From assembly GCF_003419895.1 (NCBI RefSeq), contig NZ_QPMM01000003.1, positions 248,001 to 312,000 on the forward strand: a stretch of 64,000 nucleotides of DNA. Reading direction: 5' to 3'. Position numbers and translations under genes: made by a program. Below are positions 16,811 through 24,896 of this stretch, in pieces. The notes beneath the pieces are model-generated. The model was given only the letters and a program-made list of their open reading frames with translations. It ran no database searches and was not told where the DNA came from. The first letter of the stretch is position 1. Each line of letters starts with the position of its first letter. This stretch comes from Chitinophaga silvatica (GTDB lineage: Bacteria; Bacteroidota; Bacteroidia; Chitinophagales; Chitinophagaceae).

Positions 16811-19132
16811 TTATCTTACAATCTTCAGTTTAGCATAGTTCAGCATGATCTTCTTTTCACCGCCGCCTTTAGGGAAAACAATAAGGGCAATTCTGTTATT
16901 GGCAGCCCCCTCGAGGCTGGCGATTGTTCCGAAGCCAAATTTCTGGTGTTCTACCTGCATACCAACAACCATTTCAGCCGGATCATCTGCCGCGAAATCA
17001 GCAGAGGGTACATGATTGGTTGCAGGAGAGAAGGTAGGTTTAGCCGCCTGAGTAGGTTGTTGGGCAGGAGGAGTTTTTTTCTGCATCCTGTCGAACATAT
17101 TATTTCCGCCCCAGTTGGAAGTAGATCCGCCACCAAAGGCATTTCTTACACTACCACCACCGGCGTAGCTACGATCTATATATTTTTCAGGCATCTCTTC
17201 CAGGAACCTGCTAGGTTCATTCTGTACAAGATTTCCGAATCTGTATCTGCTATTGGCATGTGTTAACCACAATCTTGATTTAGCACGGGTAATGGCCACA
17301 TAGAACAAACGACGCTCTTCTTCCAGTTCTTCGCGGGTATTGATAGACATTCCGCTAGGGAATAGAGTTTCTTCCAGCCCTACTGTGAATACAACAGGAA
17401 ATTCGAGGCCTTTAGCCGCGTGTATGGTCATGAGTTTTACCACATTGCTATCTTTATCATCTCCCTGATCGGCATCCGTTAATAAAGTGATTTGTTGCAG
17501 GTAAGAGCCCATGCTCTTATCCAGCAGCTCCCCTTCTTCGTCTGGCGTTTCAGTAAATTCTTTGATAGAGTTCAGCAATTCCTGAACGTTCTCGTAACGT
17601 GCGAGGCCTTCAGTGGTTTTATCATTAAACAGTTCCTTAACGATATTGGTAGATTTACCCACGGCCACAGATACATCGTAGGCGTTATGGGTTGACAATA
17701 AAGCCTGGAAGCTTTTGATCATGATTACAAAAGCCTCGATAGCTTCCACAGTACCACCTTTGAATCCGAACTCACGTGCTCTTTCCAATACCTCCCACAT
17801 GGTGATATTGTGTTCGTTGCTAAGAACCAAAGTTTTCTCTATAGTGGTTTTACCGATACCACGAACCGGATAGTTGATGATTCTTTTAAGGCTTTCTTCA
17901 TCGCGGGTATTCATCACCACTCTCAGGTATGCGACGAAGTCTTTGATTTCCTTACGTTGGTAGAACGATACTCCGCCATAGATGCGGTAAGGAATAGCTT
18001 TACGGCGAAGGCTTTCCTCAAATGAGCGGCTTTGAGCGTTGGTACGGTATAAAATGACGAAGTCGCGGTTATCGTAATGATTCCGCAGTTTTTGTTCAGA
18101 GATGGTATCCGCAACAAACTTACCTTCCTCGTTGTCGGTCATGGTACGAACGAGTTTAATGGTATCGCCTTCGGTGTTATCGGTCCAGAGGTTTTTTTCG
18201 ATCTGGCCTTTGTTATGAGCGATTACTTCGTTGGCTACATTCAGGATAGACTTGGTGCTTCGATAGTTTTGTTCGAGTTTCACTACTCTTACATCGTCAT
18301 AATCTTTTTCGAATTGGAGGATATTCTGAATGGTAGCACCGCGGAAGGAGTAGATACTTTGGGCATCGTCGCCTACCACGCAAATATTTTCATTTACGGC
18401 ACCTAGTAATTTGATGATTTCGTACTGGGCGGGGTTGGTATCCTGGTACTCATCAATCATAATGTACCGGAATTTATGTTGGTATTTATGAAGTACTTCA
18501 GGGAATGATTTAAGGAGGATATACATTTTAAAGAGCAGGTCATCGAAGTCCATTGCTCCGTTTTTGAAGGTACGTTTGGCGTACATATCATAAATTTTGC
18601 CGATAAGAGGTCTGTTAGCTCTCATATCTTCCTGTTGGACGAGGTGATCGAGCTGATACTCGTCCGGGCCCATAAGGCTGTTTTTAGCGGCAGAAATACG
18701 ATTGTAGACGAAAGTAGGCTTATAGTGTTTATCGTCGAGATTTAGCTCATTTATGATGGTTTTCAGGACACTTTTAGCGTCGTCGGTATCATAGATGGTA
18801 AAATCGTTAGGATATCCGAGGCGATGGGCTTCGGCTCTGAGGAGCCGGGCAAATACGGAGTGGAAAGTACCGATGTAGAGGTTACGGGCTTCGCTGCTGC
18901 CCAGGATTTTCTCTACACGTTCTTTCATTTCGCGTGCGGCCTTATTGGTAAAGGTGAGGGAGAGGATATTAAAAGCGTCTACGCCATTTCGCATGAGGTG
19001 TGCGATACGGGTAGTAAGAACTTTAGTTTTTCCGGAGCCGGCACCTGCAACAATCATCAAGGGGCCATTGATATGAATTACTGCTTCCCGTTGCTGTTCG
19101 TTAAGCTCATCTAAGTAGTTTGCCTTCATCAC
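16811..19132 (-). CDS. pcrA: ATP-dependent DNA helicase, UvrD/PcrA type
   Basis: Superfamily 1A 3'-5' helicase for nucleotide excision repair, mismatch repair and removal of RecA filaments. Motifs in order are LNEQQREAV (Q motif), GAGSGKT (Walker A, about residue 32), TFTNKAAREMKER (Ia), MIDEYQDTNPAQYEI (II), GDDAQSIYSFRGA (III), LEQNYRST (IV), VVKLMTIHAAKGLEFPVVF (V) and VAITRAK (VI). The C terminus keeps the Tudor-like segment VEHQKFGFGTI typical of PcrA, which binds RNA polymerase. The 773 residues are standard. First gene of the six-gene minus-strand operon; TACTTTTAC on the minus strand at 19169-19177 is a possible -7 box. Confidence 0.93.
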   Translation of the reverse strand: MMKANYLDELNEQQREAVIHINGPLMIVAGAGSGKTKVLTTRIAHLMRNGVDAFNILSLTFTNKAAREMKERVEKILGSSEARNLYIGTFHSVFARLLRAEAHRLGYPNDFTIYDTDDAKSVLKTIINELNLDDKHYKPTFVYNRISAAKNSLMGPDEYQLDHLVQQEDMRANRPLIGKIYDMYAKRTFKNGAMDFDDLLFKMYILLKSFPEVLHKYQHKFRYIMIDEYQDTNPAQYEIIKLLGAVNENICVVGDDAQSIYSFRGATIQNILQFEKDYDDVRVVKLEQNYRSTKSILNVANEVIAHNKGQIEKNLWTDNTEGDTIKLVRTMTDNEEGKFVADTISEQKLRNHYDNRDFVILYRTNAQSRSFEESLRRKAIPYRIYGGVSFYQRKEIKDFVAYLRVVMNTRDEESLKRIINYPVRGIGKTTIEKTLVLSNEHNITMWEVLERAREFGFKGGTVEAIEAFVIMIKSFQALLSTHNAYDVSVAVGKSTNIVKELFNDKTTEGLARYENVQELLNSIKEFTETPDEEGELLDKSMGSYLQQITLLTDADQGDDKDSNVVKLMTIHAAKGLEFPVVFTVGLEETLFPSGMSINTREELEEERRLFYVAITRAKSRLWLTHANSRYRFGNLVQNEPSRFLEEMPEKYIDRSYAGGGSVRNAFGGGSTSNWGGNNMFDRMQKKTPPAQQPTQAAKPTFSPATNHVPSADFAADDPAEMVVGMQVEHQKFGFGTIASLEGAANNRIALIVFPKGGGEKKIMLNYAKLKIVR

Positions 19133-19509
19133 GACTGCTAATTTAAAAAAGAATTTTCCTGAAGGGTGTAAAAGTACGAAGAGAAATTATGAATTACGAA
19201 TAGTAAATAAGGTTTGACCGGTAGGTATTACCAGTAGGGGGGAATACTTTATGTATCTGTCGGGCGACAGATTTAATGTTGTTGGGTGTATAGGCCAAAA
19301 ATTCCAGGAATGCAGAGCGGAAGTCTGCAAACTTACACACAGCGGATACACTGCTTATTCATTAAGACAGCAACAGGGTATCAACATCAATTTAAAGCAT
19401 ACTACCGGGCGTTCATAGTAATAGTAGCTAACAATGGGTTTTGCCGAGGGTTTGCAGACTTCTGCCGTGTTTCATATCAGATGTCAAATTTCATCATTCA
19501 ACAGCAGCA
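19133..19509. other. Non-coding gap between sigma factor and pcrA with inverted repeats
   Basis: No convincing gene; a 75-codon frame here lacks any recognisable protein character. Two structures stand out. CTGTCG-GG-CGACAG at 19257-19270 forms a tight hairpin. A 13-bp perfect inverted repeat, GAAGTCTGCAAAC at 19320-19332 and its complement at 19450-19462, frames a 143-bp segment, as a miniature mobile element or a decayed insertion might. Neither is assigned. Confidence 0.4.
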
Positions 19510-20010
19510 TTAGTGCCTGGTGATACGTGTTTTAAGCATTTTGCGGGCAAAATGTATACGGCTTTTTACTGTTCCTAAAGGCTCATTCAGGATGGCAGCA
19601 ATTTCGTAATATTTATATCCTTCAAAATACAATAAAAACGGCTGTTTAAAGATAACCGGCAAGTTATATACTGCCATTTGAACATCTTTAACACGCAGAT
19701 CAGATTCTGCAAAGTTACCTATGGCAGAAGGCTGATGACTTAACAAATAATCACCTACTGCATTGTCGAGCAATCTGTACTGACGGTTGCCGCGGCGATA
19801 GTTGTTGATAAAGATATTTCTCATGATAGTATAGAGCCAGGCACGAATGTTTGTACCTGCCAGATACTTATCACGGTTAGACAATGCTCTGAACAGTGTT
19901 TCCTGATAGAGATCTTTGGCTGATTCTGAGTCTTTAGTTAAAGTAACTGCATAAGGGCGCAGAAAATCAGCGTTTCCAAGTAACAAATTATTGAATTCGG
20001 TGGATGACAT
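19510..20010 (-). CDS. ECF-type RNA polymerase sigma factor
   Basis: Sigma-70 family group 4 (ECF) factor with region 2 (FLRPYAVTLTKDSESAKDLYQETLFRALSNRDKY, then IRAWLYTIMRNIFINNYRR) and region 4 (FKQPFLLYFEGYKYYEIAAILNEPLGTVKSRIHFARKML, a clear helix-turn-helix). I set the start at ATG 20010 (166 residues), because region 2 begins soon after and the extra 19 upstream codons look untranslated. No anti-sigma gene lies next to it: the upstream neighbour is an HdeD-like protein and the downstream one is pcrA, so how it is held inactive is unknown. Confidence 0.88.
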   Translation of the reverse strand: MSSTEFNNLLLGNADFLRPYAVTLTKDSESAKDLYQETLFRALSNRDKYLAGTNIRAWLYTIMRNIFINNYRRGNRQYRLLDNAVGDYLLSHQPSAIGNFAESDLRVKDVQMAVYNLPVIFKQPFLLYFEGYKYYEIAAILNEPLGTVKSRIHFARKMLKTRITRH

Positions 20011-20302
20011 AACGGTTAACTTTAAATTATTCACAATTAGCAATAAGTCGACCTGTGAAACAGGCAAGGAGAAAGAGAAAAGTGACAGTTTAAGTAACCG
20101 ATTCTCCAGTTCGGTTAGGAACTGTCTGCACCTGAAATGGATTAGGGAAGCGGTATCAACACCTACCTAATAGCATAGCAGGTGCTTTAATAGAGTGTTG
20201 CGGTAATCATAAGGAGTAGTTTTTAGTTAAAGAATAAGCTTGCATATGGGGCAATTAAATAGTAATGCATAAAAACAGGGTGATCAATCATTCTCTTGCA
20301 AG

Positions 20303-20851
20303 TCAAGCTGTTGTTTTCTTATTAACCTTTCGTAACCTTATAGAAAGATAAATAAGCATGATTCCGATAAATATTGAATAAATGCCGAACATCCAGGTAA
20401 GTGTAACCGCTGCTGCTACCGGGTTCATCGCTAATAATATTCCGAAAAGGATAGTTACTAACCCGGCAAAAATATACCAGCCTTCGCCTGTTATTACTTT
20501 TCTTAATCTGATAGCAATAATCATCTCAAATAACCCGGCCATAATGGCTCCAAACGCTATTAAATATATTAGTGCTGCTCCTGTAGCAAATGGATTGTAA
20601 AATGTGAGGATACCTAATATAACTCCCAACAAACCAGAAAACAGGAAAACACCCCAGTTTTCACTTGTTTTACGAGCTGCAATACCACCAACGATACCGA
20701 ATAAACCGCCGATAAACAGATATGCGCCCAAAAAAACAATTAAAGTTGTAAAAGTAGCTCCTGGCCAACCTAGCGCTAGTACTCCCAACACTAAAGCAAA
20801 AATTCCTCTGAGTAAGAATATCCACCAATACGCATTATAAAAATCAAGCAT
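20303..20851 (-). CDS. HdeD family (DUF308) membrane protein
   Basis: Integral membrane protein of 182 residues with six hydrophobic segments arranged as three helical-hairpin repeats (for example LRGIFALVLGVLALGWP, FSGLLGVILGILTFYNP and FAGLVTILFGILLAMNP), the DUF308/HdeD pattern. E. coli HdeD is linked to acid resistance at high cell density; no direct biochemical function is established. The gene is probably monocistronic: a 290-base gap separates it from the sigma factor and a long non-coding stretch lies upstream. Confidence 0.85.
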   Translation of the reverse strand: MLDFYNAYWWIFLLRGIFALVLGVLALGWPGATFTTLIVFLGAYLFIGGLFGIVGGIAARKTSENWGVFLFSGLLGVILGILTFYNPFATGAALIYLIAFGAIMAGLFEMIIAIRLRKVITGEGWYIFAGLVTILFGILLAMNPVAAAVTLTWMFGIYSIFIGIMLIYLSIRLRKVNKKTTA

Positions 20852-21425
20852 GCATTCTCAATTTAAAGTTTACAATGAGCAGGCTGTACAGGACGGGTTT
20901 CCATTGCGTGCATTAAGCATATCCGTTTTATTGATTACTTCTGAACAATCAGGACAACTATTAACAAAAACTAAGAAATAGAGATTTTACATATTAACTA
21001 GCCAACATCGTCCAAGGCAACTCAAAGGAACTTCCCTTATTGAGATACGATAAAAATGATTAGAAAAGATGGCAGGTGCTTTCATATCGGTAATTTTATA
21101 TGGTTATAGATAGCGGAACCAAGGTATTCGTCAATACCACAAAAACAACCGCATGATCCTATAAATACCGACTGAACAACAACAGCTTAATTAAAAATGT
21201 TTAATGGGGAACCCCGACAATTAAAAAAAATTTTGACTAGCTAACATTCCCATAACCAGATCAAACATTCACCGTAATCATCAAATACAAAAAAGAATAA
21301 TGTATTGATTATCTAGAACAAGACTCTATACACAATTTAAAAATTTTTGTCAAAAAAACAAAAACCTTTTTCTAATCAGGATTGCCTACCTTTTGAAAAC
21401 GCTAAAAGGTGGACCTGGCTTACTA
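20852..21425. other. 574-bp non-coding region upstream of the HdeD gene
   Basis: AT-rich, with no open frame of note on either strand. The only structure I see is ACCTTTT-9 nt-AAAAGGT near 21391-21413, just past the stop of the M28 gene, which could act as its terminator on the minus strand. The promoter of the HdeD gene must lie at the low-coordinate end. Confidence 0.35.
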
Positions 21426-22916
21426 TTACATCCCATCAACTGCTAATCTTTCATCCCTATTAGCAATTTTCCAGGCAGTATAAAACACTAATTGAGCCCT
21501 TCTCGACAATAACTGATAATTGATCTTATCCGGCGTATCTGATGGCTGGTGATAATCGGCATGCGTGCCGTTGAAATAAAAAATGATAGGAATCCCATGT
21601 TGTGCAAACATATAGTGATCCGATCTGTAATAGAATGCTTCGGGGTCTTCAGGGTCATTATACTTATAATCCAATTGCAGATGAGTATATTCATTGTTCG
21701 CAGCTTCATTAATGGTGCGCAATTCACTGCTTAAACGATTGTCGCCGATGATATATACATAATTTGAATCCTTCTCATGAGCAGGGTCTATTCGGCCAAT
21801 CATATCAATATTAAGGTCTGTAACAGTTTGCGATAGTGGATAAATTGGGTTGGAAGTATAATAACTCGATCCTAACAGCCCTTTCTCCTCTCCTGATACC
21901 GTCATAAATACAATGCTTCTGCGAGGGCCCTTTCCTTCCTTCTTCGCCTGTGCAAAAGCCGCTGCAATCTCAATTACCGCACTGGTACCGGAAGCATCAT
22001 CATCTGCTCCAAAATAAATGGTACGGCCGTTTTTTCCGAGATGATCATAATGAGCCGTCACGAATACGTATTCATCTTTCTTATCTGTACCTTCCAATAA
22101 CCCCAATACATTGCTGGGATGTAATTCTGTTGTGCGTTTTTCGAATGTAAGGTGAATGGGGATAGTTACTTCTTTTGCCTGTTTCTGATCAGATAAATTA
22201 TCCTTTTTTCCCAATTGCAGAATTTGGATAGCAATAGTTGGAGTTATATAATAAATGTTCAATTCTTTTGAGGAGGCATTTTTCTGGTAAATGCCCGAAG
22301 TTCTGAGTTTGGCCTCTCCAAGGCTACTATATCTGCTGGCCTGAGGAGAAATTATCAGCAATGCGGAGGCACCTCTGGCAGCAGCAAAGGTTATCCTGCT
22401 ATTAAGGTCGCTTCCTTCCCTGTTACGCAACGATGCTTCCTTCATCATTACAACCTTTCCTTTAACCTCCTGATCGAGGTAGTCCATTTCGGTTCCATCA
22501 CTTACATAAACCACTGAATTAGCGGTCAATTGCTGATTTTTCCCGGCTCTGATATCTACCCAGAAATCACGGCCCCATTTATAACTTTGCTGATTTACGG
22601 TAATACTTGCGTGAAGAAGGCTGTCGGAGTATAAAGGATAATGCTGTAACCATTTTCCATTGGCGCCTGGTGCCAACCCCATTTGAGCGAATTGGCTGGC
22701 TATATATGCGGCTGCTTTCTCCTGCCCGGGGGTAGCTGTTTCTCTTCCTTCCATTTCACTGCTGGCCAGAGTATATAGTTGTTTTTTTAAATTTCCGGGG
22801 GTAATCAATCTTCCATATTCACCTGCCAGGGTATCCTTATCCTGGGCTGATACAATATTTTGCCGGGCAAAAGAGATCTGAAAAAAGAAAAAACAAATAG
22901 CAACCAATACTCTCAT
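21426..22916 (-). CDS. M28 family peptidase (secreted aminopeptidase-like)
   Basis: Secreted di-zinc peptidase of 496 residues from ATG 22916, beginning with a signal peptide (MRVLVAICFFFFQISFA). A PA-domain insert (about 150-250) precedes the catalytic M28 domain. Metal and catalytic residues are TAHYDHLG (His), GADDDASGTSA (Asp), TVSGEEKGLLGSSYY (Glu-Glu), NIDMIGRID (Asp) and FNGTHADYHQPSDT (final His). The frame extends upstream to 22961, but that part lies inside the rpiB terminator hairpin, so the later start is right. It differs from the M28 protein at 3760 in lacking the PSMA-type C-terminal domain. Substrate is not known. Confidence 0.88.
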   Translation of the reverse strand: MRVLVAICFFFFQISFARQNIVSAQDKDTLAGEYGRLITPGNLKKQLYTLASSEMEGRETATPGQEKAAAYIASQFAQMGLAPGANGKWLQHYPLYSDSLLHASITVNQQSYKWGRDFWVDIRAGKNQQLTANSVVYVSDGTEMDYLDQEVKGKVVMMKEASLRNREGSDLNSRITFAAARGASALLIISPQASRYSSLGEAKLRTSGIYQKNASSKELNIYYITPTIAIQILQLGKKDNLSDQKQAKEVTIPIHLTFEKRTTELHPSNVLGLLEGTDKKDEYVFVTAHYDHLGKNGRTIYFGADDDASGTSAVIEIAAAFAQAKKEGKGPRRSIVFMTVSGEEKGLLGSSYYTSNPIYPLSQTVTDLNIDMIGRIDPAHEKDSNYVYIIGDNRLSSELRTINEAANNEYTHLQLDYKYNDPEDPEAFYYRSDHYMFAQHGIPIIFYFNGTHADYHQPSDTPDKINYQLLSRRAQLVFYTAWKIANRDERLAVDGM

Positions 22917-22930
22917 GTCACACTGTTTTA

Positions 22931-22975
22931 TGAAAAAGAGAAAAAATAAAAAGCCGGCCATATAAGCCGGCTTTT
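22931..22975 (-). terminator. Intrinsic terminator after rpiB
   Basis: On the minus strand a 10-bp stem (AAAAGCCGGC paired with GCCGGCTTTT, 7-base loop) is followed by a T-rich run at 22931-22950. It ends the tatC-rpiB unit and lies just upstream of the M28 start, which excludes the longer start for that gene. Confidence 0.88.
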
Positions 22976-23013
22976 AGGTATACTTTACAATTTCGTATGT
23001 ACGTTATCGTGAA

Positions 23014-23469
23014 CTACTGACATGCCATTTTACCAACTCTGGTTTGATGGCGACCACCTTCAAATGGAGTGTCTATAAACGTCTCTACCATTTGATTGGC
23101 TACTTGCAAATCTACGAATCTTGCTGGAATACAAAGGATATTTGCATTATTATGAGAACGAGCCAACTGAGCAAGCTCAGTTCCCCAACAAATTGCAGCC
23201 CTGATACCCTGATGTTTGTTAGCTGTAATAGCAACACCATTTGCACTTCCACAGATCAGTATGCCAAAAGCTACTTCACCGCTTTCTACTGCGTTGGCAA
23301 CCGGATGAGCAAAATCAGGATAATCTACTGAATCCTTAGAGTGAGTACCAAGGTCATTTACCTGCCAGCCTTTACCTTTCAGGAAGGCGATTACTTCCTG
23401 CTTATATTCAAACCCTGCATGATCTGAGCCAATGGCTACCGGTAAAGCTGTATTAAATGTATGTTCCAT
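23014..23469 (-). CDS. rpiB: Ribose 5-phosphate isomerase B
   Basis: Interconverts ribose 5-phosphate and ribulose 5-phosphate in the pentose phosphate pathway. The 151-residue protein has the RpiB/LacAB signature: VAIGSDHAGFEYKQEV at the N terminus, GTHSKDSVDYPDFAHPVA, and GILICGSANGVAITANK, whose Cys is the catalytic base of the RpiB family. AAICWGTELAQLARSHNNANILCIPARFV follows, including the conserved HNNAN. A C-terminal GGRHQTRVGKM matches usual RpiB ends. It follows tatC by 29 bases and is followed by a terminator. Confidence 0.93.
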   Translation of the reverse strand: MEHTFNTALPVAIGSDHAGFEYKQEVIAFLKGKGWQVNDLGTHSKDSVDYPDFAHPVANAVESGEVAFGILICGSANGVAITANKHQGIRAAICWGTELAQLARSHNNANILCIPARFVDLQVANQMVETFIDTPFEGGRHQTRVGKMACQ

Positions 23470-23498
23470 TTATTTATTATAATTTAAGATCAAGCTTA

Positions 23499-24356
23499 TT
23501 AAGACCATTCTTCAACTTCTACCTTTTCCTGTTTTGCTTCGCGATCTCTTAATGCTTTCTTGGAAATCAGAATACTGATTTCATACAAACAATATAAAGG
23601 TACGAATACAATCAGCTGATCCACAAGATCCGGAGGAGTAATGATAGCCGCCAAAATCAGAATTACAACAATTGCATGGCGTCTGTATGCTTTCAGGAAA
23701 TTTGGTGTGAGGATTCCGATCTTAGTCAGGAAGAACACCAGAATTGGTAACTGAAACAGTAATCCCATACCCAATACAATCTGTGTCATCAAATCGAAAT
23801 AGTCATCGATGAAGAATTGATTGATTGCTTTATCAGTTACAGTATAAGAAGCCAGGAAGTTAATGGTAAATGGCGCCATCAGGAAATAGGCAAACCCGAT
23901 ACCCAGGAAGAATTGCAATGACACCCAGAATATAATGTTTTGTGCGCCCCTCAGTTCTTTTTCTTTCAGTGCCGGTTTAATAAAGCGCCAGAATTCCCAG
24001 AAAATATATGGGAAGGCACACACGAAACCGATGATGAAAGCAAGTTTGAACTGCAACATGATTTGCCCCACCATTTTATAGTTCAGAAACTGAACTTTCA
24101 CTGGGGTAATACATAGTTGATCATTCAATCCGACTAAATGACCCAACTTGCACAGCGCTATATAGGAAGGAAATGATGCGTTAGTAGGTCCGAAGATTAC
24201 GTTATCAAGAATTTCCTTTGTATAAACGAAGCCAAAGATGCTAAAAGCAACGAGTGCTAAGGCCGATCTCACGAGGTGCCACCTAAGATCCTCCAGGTGG
24301 TCGAAAAAGGACATCTCTGCCTTATCCTCATTGTTGGAAAAAAATTTCTTTAACAT
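23499..24356 (-). CDS. tatC: Twin-arginine translocase subunit TatC
   Basis: Core inner-membrane receptor of the Tat system for folded proteins with twin-arginine signals. The N terminus SFFDHLEDLRWHLVRSALAL is the TatC hallmark (HLxELRxRL region), and six hydrophobic segments follow, including FAYFLMAPFTINFLASY and the conserved RRHAIVVILILAAIITPPD near the end. The 285 residues include a larger periplasmic loop (about 60-95) common in Bacteroidota TatC. No tatA is adjacent. A -7-like TATATTTG on the minus strand (24390-24397) gives a short leader. Confidence 0.92.
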   Translation of the reverse strand: MLKKFFSNNEDKAEMSFFDHLEDLRWHLVRSALALVAFSIFGFVYTKEILDNVIFGPTNASFPSYIALCKLGHLVGLNDQLCITPVKVQFLNYKMVGQIMLQFKLAFIIGFVCAFPYIFWEFWRFIKPALKEKELRGAQNIIFWVSLQFFLGIGFAYFLMAPFTINFLASYTVTDKAINQFFIDDYFDLMTQIVLGMGLLFQLPILVFFLTKIGILTPNFLKAYRRHAIVVILILAAIITPPDLVDQLIVFVPLYCLYEISILISKKALRDREAKQEKVEVEEWS

Positions 24357-24389
24357 ACTTATACAGGTCGAGCGATGATTTAAGGATCA

Positions 24390-24397
24390 CAAATATA
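24390..24397 (-). promoter_or_regulatory. -7 box of the tatC promoter
   Basis: TATATTTG on the minus strand matches TAnnTTTG exactly and lies 34 bases before the tatC ATG. I do not see a well-spaced -33 TTTG, so the promoter is incomplete by eye. Confidence 0.45.
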
Positions 24398-24483
24398 GCA
24401 GTTGACAACTACAAATAACAGAAATTACCCTATAAACTAAGGTTATTTTAATATCCTTAAAAGAAGTGGAGAGATGAGTTAGG

Positions 24484-24523
24484 GCAAAAAAAAGAGCCAG
24501 CCCGAGAAGAATCAAGAGCCGGC
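24484..24523 (-). terminator. Intrinsic terminator of the candidate small RNA
   Basis: On the minus strand GCCGGCTC pairs with GGGCTGGC (8 bp, two G-U pairs, 12-base loop), followed by TCTTTTTTTT. It lies more than 120 bases before the tatC start and far from the CNNM/CorC stop at 24897. Confidence 0.65.
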
Positions 24524-24653
24524 CTTTCATCCATTGTTTGTTAACCCCAAAAAAGTTGAATTCGAGAATGTCTTTTGCTTCCGTTGATAAGTACTTATCT
24601 AATTGATGGCAAGCGTTCAGAATAAGTATATATCGCTAGTTGCTTTTTATTTT
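24496..24653 (-). ncRNA. Candidate small structured RNA upstream of tatC
   Basis: A promoter-like pair of boxes on the minus strand (-33 ATTG at 24687-24690, 19-nt spacer, -7 TATTTTTG at 24660-24667) and a downstream terminator delimit a transcript of about 160 nt. Inside, GCTT-G-CC pairs with GG-AAGC (24577-24614) around the perfect palindrome GATAAGTACTTATC (24586-24599), giving a branched hairpin. No credible open frame is present. 6S RNA or another regulator is possible, but I cannot match it to a named family. A leader of tatC is less likely because a terminator intervenes. Confidence 0.4.
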
Positions 24654-24659
24654 GTAATA

Positions 24660-24690
24660 CAAAAATAACAAGAATTTATTTATTATCAAT
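24660..24690 (-). promoter_or_regulatory. Bacteroidota-type promoter of the candidate small RNA
   Basis: Minus-strand ATTG (24687-24690), 19-nt spacer and TATTTTTG (24660-24667), close to the consensus TTTG / TAnnTTTG. The predicted start is near 24653. Confidence 0.5.
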
Positions 24691-24896
24691 GTTGAAACAC
24701 TTTTTTTACAACCTTTTAACAAAAATCAAATCATTGTGTTACATCATCTACAGCAAATGTATACAATCCGTGTTAAATTCCTACTACTTTTTTAAAAAAA
24801 CGTTTCTTTTAGATTGTTATTATCTCGTTAATACAAATATTATAGAAAAAATCATATCATATTATAATCTGATAAATACGATAATTTTTTCCAGAA

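Noticed and set aside
19286..19513. 75-codon plus-strand frame between pcrA and the sigma factor
   Set aside because: No family features, and it spans inverted repeats; more likely non-coding.
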